Source of the DNA: Paramyrothecium sp. XJ0827
Taxonomy: Eukaryota; Ascomycota; Sordariomycetes; Hypocreales; Stachybotryaceae
Assembly: GCA_020881915.1 (NCBI GenBank)
Contig: JAJFPB010000008.1
Location: 3,348,001-3,412,000 of the forward strand
DNA: 64,000 bases
Direction: 5' to 3'
In this document: piece after piece, positions 10,396 through 22,251 of the stretch
Numbering within the stretch: position 1 is the first letter of the stretch
How the letters are laid out: every line of letters starts with the position of its first letter
The notes under the pieces: generated by a model
What the model was told of the DNA's origin: nothing
Seen by the model: only the letters and a program-made list of their open reading frames with translations
Databases searched by the model: none
Program-made: the position numbers and the translations under genes

Positions 10396-11393
10396 CACCT
10401 TTTAAGTCTAGTTTCCACCCATTGCGTACGATAGATGGTCTGCCTGGCACTATGCTACCTCAACCCCTGGAACTACCATCTCTGCCCTCTATTCGCTATT
10501 TGGTGTGCATGACCATTGACCTATACTGCACAGCCTCTATAACTGCACACCCTTTACGATTGAGGGCGCTAGCTCCACGATCGCATTTGTCAACAATAAA
10601 GTTCCTCCAGGCACACTGGCCGCCACTGTACATTCCGTATCGCAAGCCACAATAACAAATGTATGTGAGAGGTAAAATACAGTATCACATACGATCATGA
10701 TGGTTGTGGCGTGAATAGTGGGTCTCGACTCTCGAGGCTTGGTTAGAATGTAGTGCTCTGACCATGCAACTCAGAGCTCGCGCACGTTGAGCCTGGGCTG
10801 GAGTATGGGAAAGTTCTGAAGTCACCTAATATGCACTACGCTAGCCACCCCGGAGAAGTTTCCAGCGCCGTGGCGTTCTGCATAAGCCCCAAAACACACG
10901 GCCAGACATTTTATCAGCACTCAAGGCAGGAATTTTGGCAACCTTATCTTGATATGTCCCGAAATACTAAATGATTTTCGATCGCATACAGTATCGCCTA
11001 TCGCTCTCGGATGATGATCACACATCGTCCGAGAAATCAGTCGCTGGCCAATACGGTGTGGTAGTTCGGCTTCAACGCCGAGTCACTAGCCCGGCCCAGG
11101 AACTTCGAGGTCATCACGAGGGTCTACAAGATGGAGAGAACAAAAAGTCTAGATTTGAAACTTCAAGGGAATTTAAATCTTATCCCGGCCATCCTCTTTG
11201 AATTTCTCCATCGCCCTCCCGGCGCGGAAAGATACAAGGCAGAAGGAAACACTCAAGGCTGTTGGTGGAATGGAAGAGGAACTTGTTCTGTCGGACATTG
11301 CCAATGTTATGCGGGAGGATTCTCCCAGCGTGTCAGTATCGACAACTGGATTTGCGCAGAATCAGATGGACAATTCCTCTAGAAAGAGAGCAT
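10396..11393. other. No gene seen
   Basis: Several short frames exist here, the longest under 110 codons, and none has a recognisable domain or phase-consistent splicing partner. Confidence 0.4.
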
Positions 11394-11486
11394 ATCTCCT
11401 TGAGTGTGCGAAGGCTCCAATGATGTACCGGACATGGATCTGATTTAATTAAAACTGGGAAAAAGCTAGTGACATTGAATCACTAG
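11394..11486 (+). repeat. Remnant of the 21.5 kb MITE (left end)
   Basis: ATCTCCTTGAGTG, then GGACATGGATCTGAT, TTAATTAAA and AGTGACATTG follow the same order as the left end of the 279 bp element at 21472-21750. Substitutions are largely C-to-T and G-to-A (for example GATCCAATT there versus GATTTAATT here), as expected of RIP. The right terminal repeat was not found. Confidence 0.65.
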
Positions 11487-11553
11487 TAAAACTGAGCTCA
11501 TGATAGTACGTCACAGTCATAGTTGGTTCAGAGGGATTTTTCGCTCCTCTTAG

Positions 11554-11622
11554 GTATCGACATTATGGCTAAGGTCCTATGGGGCCTAATACATCCCCGA
11601 AGTCTTCACACACTCAAGGAAC
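11554..11622 (+). repeat. Dispersed repeat, copy 2
   Basis: This is the partner of the repeat at 8572-8640; the two share order and spacing, with mostly transition differences. Confidence 0.5.
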
Positions 11623-11842
11623 TGTATCATCTGGGTACTGGTGGTATAAGCCCATTTTGAGTGTACGCGAAAATAAGTCAAAGCCTGACCTCGCGCTTAA
11701 ACTCTACTGCAATATGAATAGGCATTAACCTTACAAGAGCCCATCATTTCCGCTGCTGCGCTATTAAAAAGTCACACCCAGATTCATTAATAAAGATCAA
11801 AGTGGCGCGATTTATACACAATACTGTAACGTAAAATAATAT

Positions 11843-11971
11843 AATCATCATAGTAGGGAGCTCCTTGGCTTCCCCAATGCTGCGTATCGATTATACTTCA
11901 ATGGCTTAAACATAATATACACGTCATAGCGGCGAGTTCCTTTGCTTCCCTCCATGCGGCGTATTACTTTC
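11843..11971 (+). repeat. Two imperfect direct repeats of about 55 bp
   Basis: AGGGAGCTCCTTGGCTTCCC then AATGCTGCGTAT near 11855-11887 is echoed by GCGAGTTCCTTTGCTTCCCT then CCATGCGGCGTAT near 11932-11964. Flanks are AT-rich and also partly similar. No coding content was seen from 11487 to 12245. Confidence 0.5.
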
Positions 11972-12245
11972 TTAAACCATCTCTCAGAAAACTCGGTAGT
12001 TCATCGAGGCAGCATGTAATACCTTTTCTAGAGACGGTTGTGTGTACTTCCTCTCAACCCCAATCTATGAGGATCTTACGACATTAACTTTCGATGGCTG
12101 GCCTCGATCTCGCACTGACAAATGAATCCGCAGGGACATCGATTGGCTACGCTGGTTGAGAGCAGCTCCATCATTTGAGTATTTAATGCGACTTCACCAC
12201 AACTATCAATCGCAGTGATTATTCCTGCCCGATTAATTACTATAG

Positions 12246-15200
12246 GTGCTTAATTCTGAACCAACGATGCGACGATTGTACTTGGGGGCAAAAGGCGCCG
12301 ATCAGAGCCCAGAGCTCTTGGCGACAACCATATCGTCATCCGCTATAGAGGCGTTTCCGTGGGGGATCAAACTCCTCCACCAGCCGGAATCCGGCGCCGT
12401 CGAGTGCGTATCTTCCCCTCTCAGGATGGAGAATGTTAGTTGATAGTTCGACCGTCTAGCATCGTCTTTGTCCACGGCCTGAACGGTGATAGAGAGAGAA
12501 CATGGACTGCACCAGGCGAATCCGAGCCATGGCTCAAGACCATCCTCCCATGCGAATTCCCGACATCCCGCATCCTCACGTTCGGGTACGACGCGAGAGT
12601 GGCTGATTGGTGGAGCGTGGTATCGCAGAATCGGGTTGGAAATCACGCGTGGAAATTACTGACGTCGCTCGCGTCCTATCGAGAGCGCGACGATACAGTA
12701 AGACCCCGGATATATGGGAGGAAGGGTGCTAATTAACTTAGGACGAACGACCGATTATCTTCATCTGCCATAGCTTAGGTGGCCTGGTCTGTGAAGACGT
12801 AAGGCGCTCTATTAGTTCCGCACAGAAGCATGCTCATGCTTTCATCAGGCCTTGGTAATATCAGAGCAACGATCGGAAACACACCTCCGGAATATTTTTC
12901 GATCAACTCGTGGCATTATATTTCTCAGTACTCCTCACCATGGAGCTGCTCTGGCTAGGTGGGCAAAAATGGTATCACAGTCTATGGGCATCCTGAGGCA
13001 GACAAACACCGAGATACTCAGGGCTCTTGAACGCGATTCCGAGGTGCTGTCACGTATCCAGGGTAGCTTTCACACGATACTTATGGAGCGCAATAAAAAC
13101 GAGACCGATGCGATAGATATCTGCTGCTTCTACGAAGAGCTGGTTACTCAGGGAGTGGGACTAGTAGGTCTAATTACTTGTTTATTGTTGGTATTCTAAT
13201 ATCATGGGAATAGGTCGTGCCGTATGAATCGGCTATTCTTCCAGGCTATGTCCCAATCGGTATTCATAGCAACCATACAAACATAACTAAATTTTCCGGT
13301 GCGGATGACGAGGGGTTCCTAGCTGTTTGCGGAGAGCTTCGTCGGTGGATGAAAGGCAAAAATGGGCCACCGAGGCCGGCCCAAGGAGGGGACAAGAGCC
13401 CTGCAGCGCACTGTGAGTGAAAGGAAATGGGGGGGAATGAAAAAGAAACCATGGACAGGTGATCTCTAATTACTAAGTCATAACTAGTTCTCGTGCCATA
13501 CACACCGAACCCAAACTTTGTAGGGCGTTCTAATATTCTCGATAAGCTCAAGAGCTACTTAGGACATAAGAGCCGGCAACCAGATAACACTGCGCAGCTG
13601 AGGGCATCACTCCATGGACTAGGCGGTATGGGGTAGGTCTTGCACAAAGCGAGCTGTATCAATGGCGCGCCTAACACGTAGCAGGAAGACGCAGATTGCG
13701 CTAGCCTATGTCTACTGGTTGCATAGCATGTCTCCCGATGTATCGATCTTTTGGGTCCACGCCAGCGAAGCCGAGCAGTTCCGCCAAGGGTTCGCGGCGA
13801 TTGCAGCAGAATATCAGATTCCCGGCTGTACCGACTCCAACGAGGATATTCTGCCCCTGGTAAAGAATTGGATGGAGAACAGAGTACACGGTCGGTGGCT
13901 TATAGTCATTGACAACGCGGATGACCTGCAACTCTTCTTCGGCCGCCCGGGTGAGGCTGTCCCCTCACCCACTGGTGAAGGGGACCTCGGGTTGTATATC
14001 CCTGAATGCGCCCACGGAACTATTCTCTGCACTTCCAGAAATAAGCAGACAGCCTTGAGAATAGCCAAGGGAAAGTCGCCCATCCACGTCGGCAACATGG
14101 AGAAGCAGGAATCGGACCAGCTGCTTCGATTAATGCTCGGAGAGGTCAAAGTTCGCCGCAGTGAGTTATCAGAGCTTTCCGCTCGCTTCGACTACCTCCC
14201 ACTTGTCCTAGTTCAGGCGGCAGCCTTTATCTCTGAGAATGAGATGTTGGTGGGCGATTATCTTCAGCTCCTGGATAAGAATGACCAGACCCTCGTTACT
14301 TTGCTTAGTAAGGAATCAGAGACAGGAGATGGGGACTCAGAAATACCTCGTGCTGTCGCCGGAACTTGGATCCTCTCGTTCCAGCAGATTGAACAGCAGA
14401 ACGCCCTTGCGGCCGATCTCCTCTCGTTTATGAGCCTGCTTGACCGCCATGCCATACCGCATGAATTCCTCTCATGTTATAGCGCCGAGGAATATAACAG
14501 AGAGGCAGTAGGGGAAGTGGAGCTCATGAAGGCTATGGGTGTCCTGGAGGCATTTTCTCTTATCACAAGAGAAAAAGGAGGTAGTCTGGAGATCCAACGG
14601 CCAGTGCAATTGGTCACTCAAAAATGGCTTTCTCAAACAAAGAGGATGCGACGCTTTGCCAGAGCGGCGCTTTCGATAGTTTCGCAGATGTATCCCTTCG
14701 GCAGCTTCGAGGACCGGAACTTATGTCGCAAATACCTCCCGCATGCATATGCTGTACTGAAGCTGGAAGGCATCAATTCAGGCGAGGAGATGTTGAAGAA
14801 AGCATCTCTGCTACATTGCATGGCTGGATACCTGCTTCATGAAGGCTCATGGGACGATGCGCAAGAGTCAGAGGAGAAGTGCGTGGATATTTATCGAAAA
14901 TTCCTAGGGGATGACCATCAGGCCACGATAGAGAGCATGAAAAATCTCGCGAATATATACTGGAACAAGGGCCAATTAACGAAGGCAGAGCAGCTGCAGC
15001 TGAAGGTGTTAAAGATAAGCAAGACGAACCCGGAAGCAGATGATCTTAATCTGCGGGGGTTGGAGATAAGCGAGATGGACCCGGGAGCAGACGATCTTAC
15101 TAAATTGACGACCATAGGGGCGCTCGCATCAACATACTACACCCAGGGCCGGTGGGAGGAGGCTGAAAAGCTGTTTCTACAGTTAATAGAGATTTGCAAG

Positions 15201-15983
15201 ATGAGGCTAGGAGCAGAACATACTCAAACACTAGCATTCACATCGAATCTCGCAGTAACTTATATGAAGCAGGAGCGGTTAGAGGATGCAGAGAAGCTTG
15301 GGAACCAGTTGGTGGAGATGGGCAAATCAGAGCTGGGAGTAGACCATCCTACCACGTTAACATTTATGGCGAATCTAGCAGCAATATATCGAAACCAGCA
15401 GCGGTGGGGAGAGGCAGAAAAGCTGGGGCTAGAGGTAATGGAGATTCGTAAAATAAGACTAGGAGCAAACCATCCTGATACGATATCAAGTATGGCCGGT
15501 CTCGCATCAGTATATGGAAACCAGGACCGGTTAGAGGATGCGGAGGAACTGGAGGAGCAGGTATTGGAGAAAAGCAAGTGGAAGCTCGGTTTACACCACC
15601 ATGACACATTGAAGAGCATGGCTAATCTCGCATTGATATATTGGAGGAGGCGTCGGTGGGAGGAGGCGGCAGAGCTTGGGGAGCAGGTAATGGAAATGGG
15701 CAAATTATGGCTGGGGGCAGACTGTGTTGATACGCTAACATTTTCAGCAAATCTGGTAGCGGTATATTGCAGTCAGAGGCGGTGGAAAGAGGCAGAGGAT
15801 CTGGGGGTGCAGGTGGTGCAGGCTCGTAAAAGGAAGCTAGGAGCCGACCACCCTGACACAATATCGAGCATGACCAGATTAGCATCCATTTATCGAGAGC
15901 GGGGGCGGTTAAAGGAGGCAGAGAAGCTTCAGGAGCAGAATAAGACGAGTAAGTGGAAGCTCGGAGGTTATAGGTGGAAGTGA
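12246..15983 (+). CDS. Alpha/beta hydrolase-NB-ARC-TPR receptor (fungal NLR/STAND)
   Basis: Exons with consistent phase are 12440-12697, 12742-12798, 12849-13163, 13214-13412, 13488-13632 and 13685-15983. A first exon 12246-12407 (ATG 12246 or 12267) fits by frame, but its intron would be only 32 bases, so the start is uncertain. The N-terminus is a lipase/esterase-like alpha/beta hydrolase (IVFVHGLNGDRERTW; nucleophile motif CHSLGG on the 57-base exon; TPHHGAALARW). Then come VGRSNILDKL and the NB-ARC P-loop GLGGMGKT split by an intron, LIVIDNADD (Walker B), and about seven kinesin-light-chain-type TPRs of 42 residues (GAEHTQTLAF, GVDHPTTLTF, GANHPDTISS). The product is about 1,140 residues. 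The family serves as ligand-sensing STAND switches linked to non-self recognition and cell death. All key motifs are intact. The 3' end faces the patatin gene. Confidence 0.85.
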
Positions 15984-16616
15984 TGGAAATTCATAGGATA
16001 AAGCGGGGAATGGAGTATCTTATATTTACGTATATCTTCGGTAAACATTGCCCGTTTACCCTTCTCGCCTCTATAAAAGGTTCTCCTATCGACTACTACT
16101 CATGTTGTGAAGGAACGCGGCTGTTCTTATATGGATGCTGTTTTTAATAATGTCACGGTCTTGGCCCAGTTGTCGTTCACAGTTGGGGTGTTGCAAGGGT
16201 ACGCCCAATCTGTAGCTAAGGGACGTCTCCACTGTAATATAGTATACAACAGACTAGTCATCTTCTCCTTCTTCAACCTTACATAACGTTAATACAACTT
16301 ATGCTCATATAACTTTAAACAGGTTATGTGTCGGTTCAACCCAGCATTGGCGCAGCCGTGATCCGCCAAAGGCCCTAAACGTTTTTTCCCCCAATCATTC
16401 TCTGGTTTACGCTATCAGTTGTTCAAATGAATGTAGCGGCCGTCTCTGTTCCAGGATGGAACATGTATCGAAGAGGGACAGGGTTCTTTGTGCTTCCTAT
16501 TCACCCCGGTATCAGCATTGTTTCACGATTTTTAGATAGAAGGGACGCTATAGCAGAGTAGCACAATCTCAAGAATAGCTGCTACTTAGAGACCATTTAA
16601 ATTCATTGCAATTATC
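15984..16616. other. Shared 3' intergenic region
   Basis: This sequence lies between the two convergent stop codons of the NB-ARC-TPR and patatin genes. It is AT-rich with no recognisable gene and presumably holds both polyadenylation regions. Confidence 0.5.
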
Positions 16617-19600
16617 CTAAAATTGGTAATGACTTCGAGTTTTGCGCCTTTTCCGCTCTGGACTATCTACGCTTCCCGACCTTTTCCTTTTCATATGATT
16701 AGGGCGGCCGAATACCGCTGGGAAGCTTTGAAGATCGATGAGCTTTTGAACAGAGAACGGTGAGCCACTGATGGGGCAAAGCTCCTGATCTAGATATATG
16801 GCAAAACTACCGTCGGTGTTGAGTCCTACCTGCCTTCGGAAATTACCATCGCTGTCAAAGCATCCATTTTCTATAACCGGTAGGTTCGTGCCATCATCCA
16901 ACTGGAATTTAGCAGACTTTAGACGATTAAATAAGACGGGGAACGCTGGGTCCTTGGCCTTGATGGAACAGAATATATGACCAGTTCCAAGGTATTTATC
17001 TCCAGATCGATCAGGTATAGCATCCAGCTCAAAATAGAATAGAGACGCAATGAGGCACTGCACCACCTGGTCAATCTGCTTAGAAAGCAAGTCGTCTTGA
17101 TCCACAGTTAACTTCATGTTAGGAATAGCTTGAACATCATCCAAACTCGGTTCACTACCATCGAATTGCACATTCAACCGATGATACCTTGGATGTGCTT
17201 GAAAAGCCTCTCTTAGCTTTCCATCTCGGGTTTTCTCCCAGAATAGGCGACACAACCTTGTCAATACACCATTCCTGAGCACATTTCGGGCGTCAGCTGT
17301 GGAAAATATGTCAATCTGCTTTGGCTCTCCGGTTCCCAAAGACACAACAAAATCCGGCTGCTCAATATTGGGCCATATGGCAGCTACTGTGGATAGAGCC
17401 GATACCACTGGGTCGTTTTCAAGTGGTCCTGCATCCTGGAGCGAGCCGATACCATTAATATGCTTCGGTGGGAAGAAGCTAGAGTGATAGTGAGTGTTAG
17501 TTTCAGACTTTCGAGGTTAGTTGTGATAGGCATACCCAACTGCAGCAGACACGGCTCGGCCACTACGACTTATTAGTCTCATCCAATGCATCTGCTCAAA
17601 TTATACGTACATTTCCCATAATAAAATCTTTCCTAATCCATCTTTTGGCTTGATGATAGAGTCTTCTCTTCTAGTTAGCGCCTTGAAACAGAGGATTGCA
17701 TGTTGACCTACCACGAGGCTCGTCGCGGCCTGTAGCTCCATTGTAATTAGTAAATAACCTAGAGGTGGGCCTCTCATCTGTCGTGGCGACAGGCAGGCCG
17801 ACAAGGGTCCCCGTAGCTGTAGCGCTTGAGACGTCAGATATGCTTTTTTCGGTGCCAAACGCTTCTTTGAGGGCTTCCTCGATGTGCCTCGGTGAGTACA
17901 ACCCATCTCTAAAATACGACACCAGCAGCTCGCAAAGACGAAGGAGTTGAGGAAGAGGTTGTAGTGAGTTCGCCAAATACGGCATCACAACCCTGAGGAG
18001 TCGGGGCAGTCGGGTTGAGTTTAGAATGTCCCTCCTTTGGAAGGCTACTCTTGCCAAATCTTCAAATCTATTACAGGATTTGTCGACGGAATGACCATTT
18101 AGGAATAAGTCAGCCGCTATCAGACCTCCTAGAGGTTGTTAGTTGATGTATATACTTCATCATGAGTAAAGTCCTACCTGAGCTGATCCCGAAAACTACC
18201 TTGAAAAAACGCTGAAATTGTACTGGCAAACCCATTCGATCATGGATACGCTTCATAACTCTAAGAGGTATAGTTCCCCTCGCACCACCTCCATCAATAC
18301 AAAGGACCCCGACGCCGGCTGTAGGCGGGTGTATCTTGATTCTAACCTCTTCCTCCAATTCAACTTGACAAAGGAAGCATTTTCTGATCATGAACTCTGA
18401 GTCGTCATCCTCGGAGACTTTACCAAATATCTGGGCGCATATTTCACATATTCCATGACCGCAGGCTAAGTCACAGATAGGGTTCCGTCGCAAGCATGTT
18501 AGGCAAGTCTGACGGCTATAGATTCGAAGCCACTGCAATTTGTGGCGAGCTAGATACCGTTGATGGAGATCTGCCACTGGCTTCGTTTCGAGAATGGATT
18601 GTTCTACAAACTGTTCAAAGTATGCCTCAACCTTTTTGAGAAAGCCCGTTCGGAGAACTACGTCGTTTGATTCTTTAAAGGCCATCACTCGATGTCTGAT
18701 TGCTTGTGCGAGTAGATCACTATACAGGGTTGAAAATACCGTTCGCGGCAGAAAACCTTTTCCAGTGTTAGATGATGGCAGACTCCTGTCGCTGGACACT
18801 TACGGTGAGCATCGGGAGGATAACTGTCAAGGACAAGACTTAATGCAACGATAGGAGCTGCGAAACTAGTCAATTGATCTGGAGACTTGACAAAGTCAAG
18901 AAAGTGAGACATGTGCGCTTCCATATCTGCAGCGACGGGAGTCTTCTCGCGCGACGATTGGATGAAGTTGAATGGTTCTTGAGGAGTGTTGCAGAAGTGA
19001 TCACAAGCACTGTTTAGAAAAGTAACATAATGGGTTAGAGAGAACAGGGACCGGGAATTACTTCTACTCTTTCGCCCTTGGTCCGACCTTATCAATAGTC
19101 GGTTTTTTAGTAGTTCATACTGGGGCTTTCCTGAGGTAAGGGGTAATATATCAAGCGTGGAAACGTAGTCCAGCAGATTCTTGGCTGTCTCATCTTCCAC
19201 CAGGCGGAGGAAGTCCGCTCTCGCTTTTTTCTCGCTCTTCGCGCCTTTTGGAAGTTTTTCTGTAACTAGGATAATTCTTGGGCGCGTGATTGCTGGCAAC
19301 GTGGACTGGCAGCCATCTTCTAACCATGCGGCTAAATGCTGCGCAACTTGTCTAAGACCTCCCAAATCATCGCAGAAGACGCAAAAGACATCCGTGAATG
19401 GGAACAAAAGCTTCGAGTAGATGCCAGATTGAATGGGGCTAAAGTTACTGTTCGATATCGGCCTCTTAAGTTCTTGTTTCCTAACTTCATGGCACTTGTA
19501 GGTCGGAGCCTTGCCCCTGAACCTCGCGGAGAGATCACCCTCGGCAATGAAGAGAGGTCTACCCAAAAAGACACTTGTAGGGTCTACATGCAAATGTATT

Positions 19601-19830
19601 TCAAATGGACCCCGGGATAGGCTAAAGCGACGAGACCGTTTCACACCAAAGAGCTCTCGCAAAGCAGTAGTCTTAGTTACATTCCCAATGAATACGAGTA
19701 AACTTGGCTGCTGATCGTCAGGATAAGGAACATCGTTCAAAAGCTTCTTCGGTCGGTCTGATATGGTGACTTCTGTTTTGTTGCCGTGGGAAGAGAGGCG
19801 AAGCCACGAGGTATGAGTACAAGGCTTCAT
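16617..19830 (-). CDS. Patatin-like phospholipase with RING-like Cys/His cluster
   Basis: Exons read 19830-18804, 18756-18178, 18128 to about 17712, 17681-17611, 17568-17536 and 17478-16617. The long N-terminal region (about 430 residues) has no named domain. It is followed by a Cys/His cluster (CLTCLRRNPICDLACGHGIC then EICAQIF). The patatin domain has LCIDGGGARG (oxyanion hole), the nucleophile elbow GISSG read across an intron as VVFGISSGGLIAADLFLNG, SGRAVSAAVGFFPPKHI, and LQDAGPLENDP carrying the catalytic Asp. A basic tail (RKRRKTRSHYQF) ends it. Patatin-like lipases hydrolyse membrane phospholipids. The exon 3/4 join does not close in phase: a 30-base intron or a frameshift near 17700 is needed, so one lesion is possible. 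Confidence 0.8.
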
Positions 19831-20145
19831 GGTTGATGGAATCGATGGGGAAAGTCAGACAGCAAGAGCCAAAGTAATCAAGCTGCATCCTTTATATCTA
19901 CGAATAAAGTGACTAGATTTAGGCCCATGCTACTAAAACTTGGAACATTGAGAACTGATGGCACAATACTGTCTTGGTCTCTGTTTCAGGAACTCCAATG
20001 TGCCCCAAATGAGGACCAGAACACTGGTCCTCGAAGACGGGCTTCGCGGGGCGTCGCTCCTAAGCACCCATCGGTGCTTGGACCTGTTAAATAGTCAGTA
20101 GCAGGTCTCAGTCTTTCTCAGCATATCAAGTTTTTACAGTAGCCT
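19831..20145. promoter_or_regulatory. Divergent promoter region, patatin gene and small zinc-ribbon gene
   Basis: About 315 bases separate the two divergent start codons (19830 minus, 20146 or 20176 plus). No specific operator could be identified. Short inverted stretches GGTCC..GGACC lie near 20020-20080. Confidence 0.35.
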
Positions 20146-20643
20146 GTGTCACGCACCCGTTGTGAAGTTACAAGAATGTTTAATTACTCATCTCTTGTGT
20201 CAGAATCACAAACTAAACGAACTTTGAGATGCTTTGTTTGCGGTCGAAGACGTTCATCAAGATTACCATCCATAGGTCCCAATAGTTCTATCGATGAGTT
20301 TATCTGTTCAAGATCTGGGTGCGGAGCTTTGAAAATTACTTTGGAGGGCTCTCTATATCTTCATGCCCAGTTCAACTGCCTCCACAAAAATAAATATATG
20401 GATCTAGAAACCAAAGAAGTCGAAGTTATCAGTAGCTCTAACAGCGAATCGTCATTTCGGCAGCGGAAACCCTTCGAGTATCCACCATTTGAGCTTGAAA
20501 GGGAGAGTTCAGTCGCTGGTAGAGCAGAGCTTGCAGGGGATTCGAGGTGCATGTCAACTTTCACCACTCAAGACACTTGTTCAGAAAGAAATGAGAGCCC
20601 ACCCACTGTCAACTACTCTGCAAAACCAAGGAAGCGGAAATAA
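20146..20643 (+). CDS. Small Cys-rich putative zinc-ribbon protein
   Basis: The frame encodes 165 residues (155 if translation starts at the second ATG, 20176). It contains LRCFVCGRRRSSRLPS followed about 20 residues later by CSRSGCGAL, an arrangement that could bind one zinc ion. The C-terminal half is Ser/Glu-rich and ends in a basic PRKRK. CxxCGRRRS followed by CSR is a motif I associate with small fungal proteins encoded near STAND or patatin genes, but the function is unknown. It is divergently transcribed from the patatin gene. Confidence 0.45.
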   Translation: MSRTRCEVTRMFNYSSLVSESQTKRTLRCFVCGRRRSSRLPSIGPNSSIDEFICSRSGCGALKITLEGSLYLHAQFNCLHKNKYMDLETKEVEVISSSNSESSFRQRKPFEYPPFELERESSVAGRAELAGDSRCMSTFTTQDTCSERNESPPTVNYSAKPRKRK

Positions 20644-20753
20644 ATTAGGCCACCGCTCCATGATTGTACATTAGCTACCCGAAATACATCACAATAGTAG
20701 ACTGCCCTTGAGACCCCTTATTTCCTCCAACTTAATACCAGTATTGATGGTCC

Positions 20754-21110
20754 TCAAAGCATGCCATGATGATGGAGGAGGTGCTCCAAAGCGATGGGAT
20801 TAAATAGATTCTCATGAGGGGTTGTATTGATGATTGCTGAAAACTCGGCAAACAGTTCCCCTTGGTTCTTGTAGGCCAGGATAGCAGGTGTGGCGCATTT
20901 ATTGAACTCGATCTCTGCATGATATGCCTGGATGAAACGGACAGTAGTATTGGTTTGACAATAGGCAGCAGGGCCGTCTCGATGGATGTTGAGATACTGC
21001 ACTACTAGATAGTTAGTGTTTAAAGAACCTCAACACTGGGAGGTACAAGTACCGCATGATCATAGATAAAAACAATCATGATAGTCTCCGTGCTAACTAA
21101 TGAGATAGGT
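20754..21110 (-). pseudogene. Phosducin-like protein fragment
   Basis: The last minus-strand exon (21004-20754) ends KCATPAILAYKNQGELFAEF then SAIINTTPHENLFNPIALEHLLHHHGML. This follows the C-terminal thioredoxin-like fold of phosducin family proteins (PALLVYKNGEL, then LGEDFFAxDLEAFLxEYGML). Upstream, TIMIVFIYDHA resembles the preceding beta-strand VVVHIYE. The usual conserved GNFVRLTDQLGE and Cys positions are altered, and the two pieces do not join in phase, so this is read as a decayed fragment. Intact homologues modulate G-beta-gamma. Confidence 0.45.
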
Positions 21111-21471
21111 GGTAGCTGTAGGTACACTGAGGGGATGCTTATTGCCACGGCTGTGTGTGTCTGTGGGGTAAATTGGTGAGGTGAACCTGGTCCAAATATT
21201 GGCCTCCTGCTTGCTACAATGAGGTCATTCACACAGATCGGGCAGCCGCAATCAAGCTGATTAGCAAAGACGGTTATATAGTAAAGCGATGAACAAGGGT
21301 TAGGCATGCGACAATAGGCGTGTGCGTCTAGGAAAAGCGAAGAAGTATGTGGGGTTGGTATGTGGTAAGCTTATGGGACAGGGTGTGGTAAAAAGGCCAT
21401 TGAGAAGTTCCCTGCGCACAAATGCGCGACATGGCCGCTCGAAGGGGGTTGGTGGTGGTGGGTGGGACTGC
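21111..21471. other. No gene seen
   Basis: Open frames here show no recognisable domain. A GT-rich stretch precedes the MITE. Confidence 0.35.
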
Positions 21472-21750
21472 ATCTCCTTGAGTGCCGTTAGCTGCAAGTG
21501 TTGAATCGGACATGGATCTGATCCAATTAAAGCCGGGGAAAAGCCAGTGACATTGGCTTCCTATTAGATTAGCTGATGGTAAAAGTACCGGCATTTGTCG
21601 CTACTACCAAGGGGTACAATAGGAGCGACTGAATAAGATATATACACCGTTAGCTGCAGGGCATTTTCAAGTCCACCTACGTACCAATACGTTGACTGAG
21701 ACAAGGTGGGGTCCGATACAACACTTGCAGCTAACGGCACTCAAGGAGAT
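21472..21750. mobile_element. 279 bp MITE with about 40 bp terminal inverted repeats
   Basis: The left end, ATCTCCTTGAGTGCCGTTAG followed by CTGCAAGTGTTG and ATCGGAC, is the reverse complement of the right end (21711-21750) apart from one base. There is no coding capacity. A second, more mutated left end lies at 11394-11486. No clear target-site duplication was found, so the superfamily is not assigned. Confidence 0.75.
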
Positions 21751-21933
21751 AGGGACGTCGAGCAATGGCTTTGTGGGTACACTTCATGGTTCATGACAGC
21801 TACATAGGCCCTCAATTCAGGACCAGCATAACATAATCGGTGGAACATAATATAAAAGCTTGTATATCTCCTGTCATTTTTCATAGGTTCTCCCTGCCAC
21901 ATTTGCCATAGCTCGTCGTAGAAACCTCCAATT

Positions 21934-22251
21934 ATGGATAGTGAATCAATCAACTCTCTGATACGTCGCGTAGACGAGTTCCACAGAGCAACGGAGCTGG
22001 ACACCATTGAGAGGCTAGAAACTGAAAACTGTCTTCTTCGTGACCTCATCCTTGCTTACCGGAGGAATTGGTCCCGAGCTATTGATCTTGTTGAACAAGC
22101 GCAGGAAGTGCTTACGATTCTAGAAAGAGCGCTCTCATTCTGCATTAGTGAAGAGATCGCCGCCGAACGGACGTTGTTGGCGGTTTGGGGCATCCAAAAA
22201 GGGAATGAAAGCGCACAAGCTCCACATTTTGTGCCTGGAGGCCACGTGTAG
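21934..22251 (+). CDS. Possible small helical protein
   Basis: The frame gives 105 residues starting MDSESINSLIRRVDEFHRAT, with heptad-like Leu/Ile spacing that suggests a coiled coil. No family is recognised and no splice partner is needed. Support is only the frame length and composition. Confidence 0.3.
   Translation: MDSESINSLIRRVDEFHRATELDTIERLETENCLLRDLILAYRRNWSRAIDLVEQAQEVLTILERALSFCISEEIAAERTLLAVWGIQKGNESAQAPHFVPGGHV

Noticed and set aside
10341..10655. 104-codon plus-strand frame
   Set aside because: It begins inside the inverted repeat arm and has no domain or codon pattern suggesting a gene.
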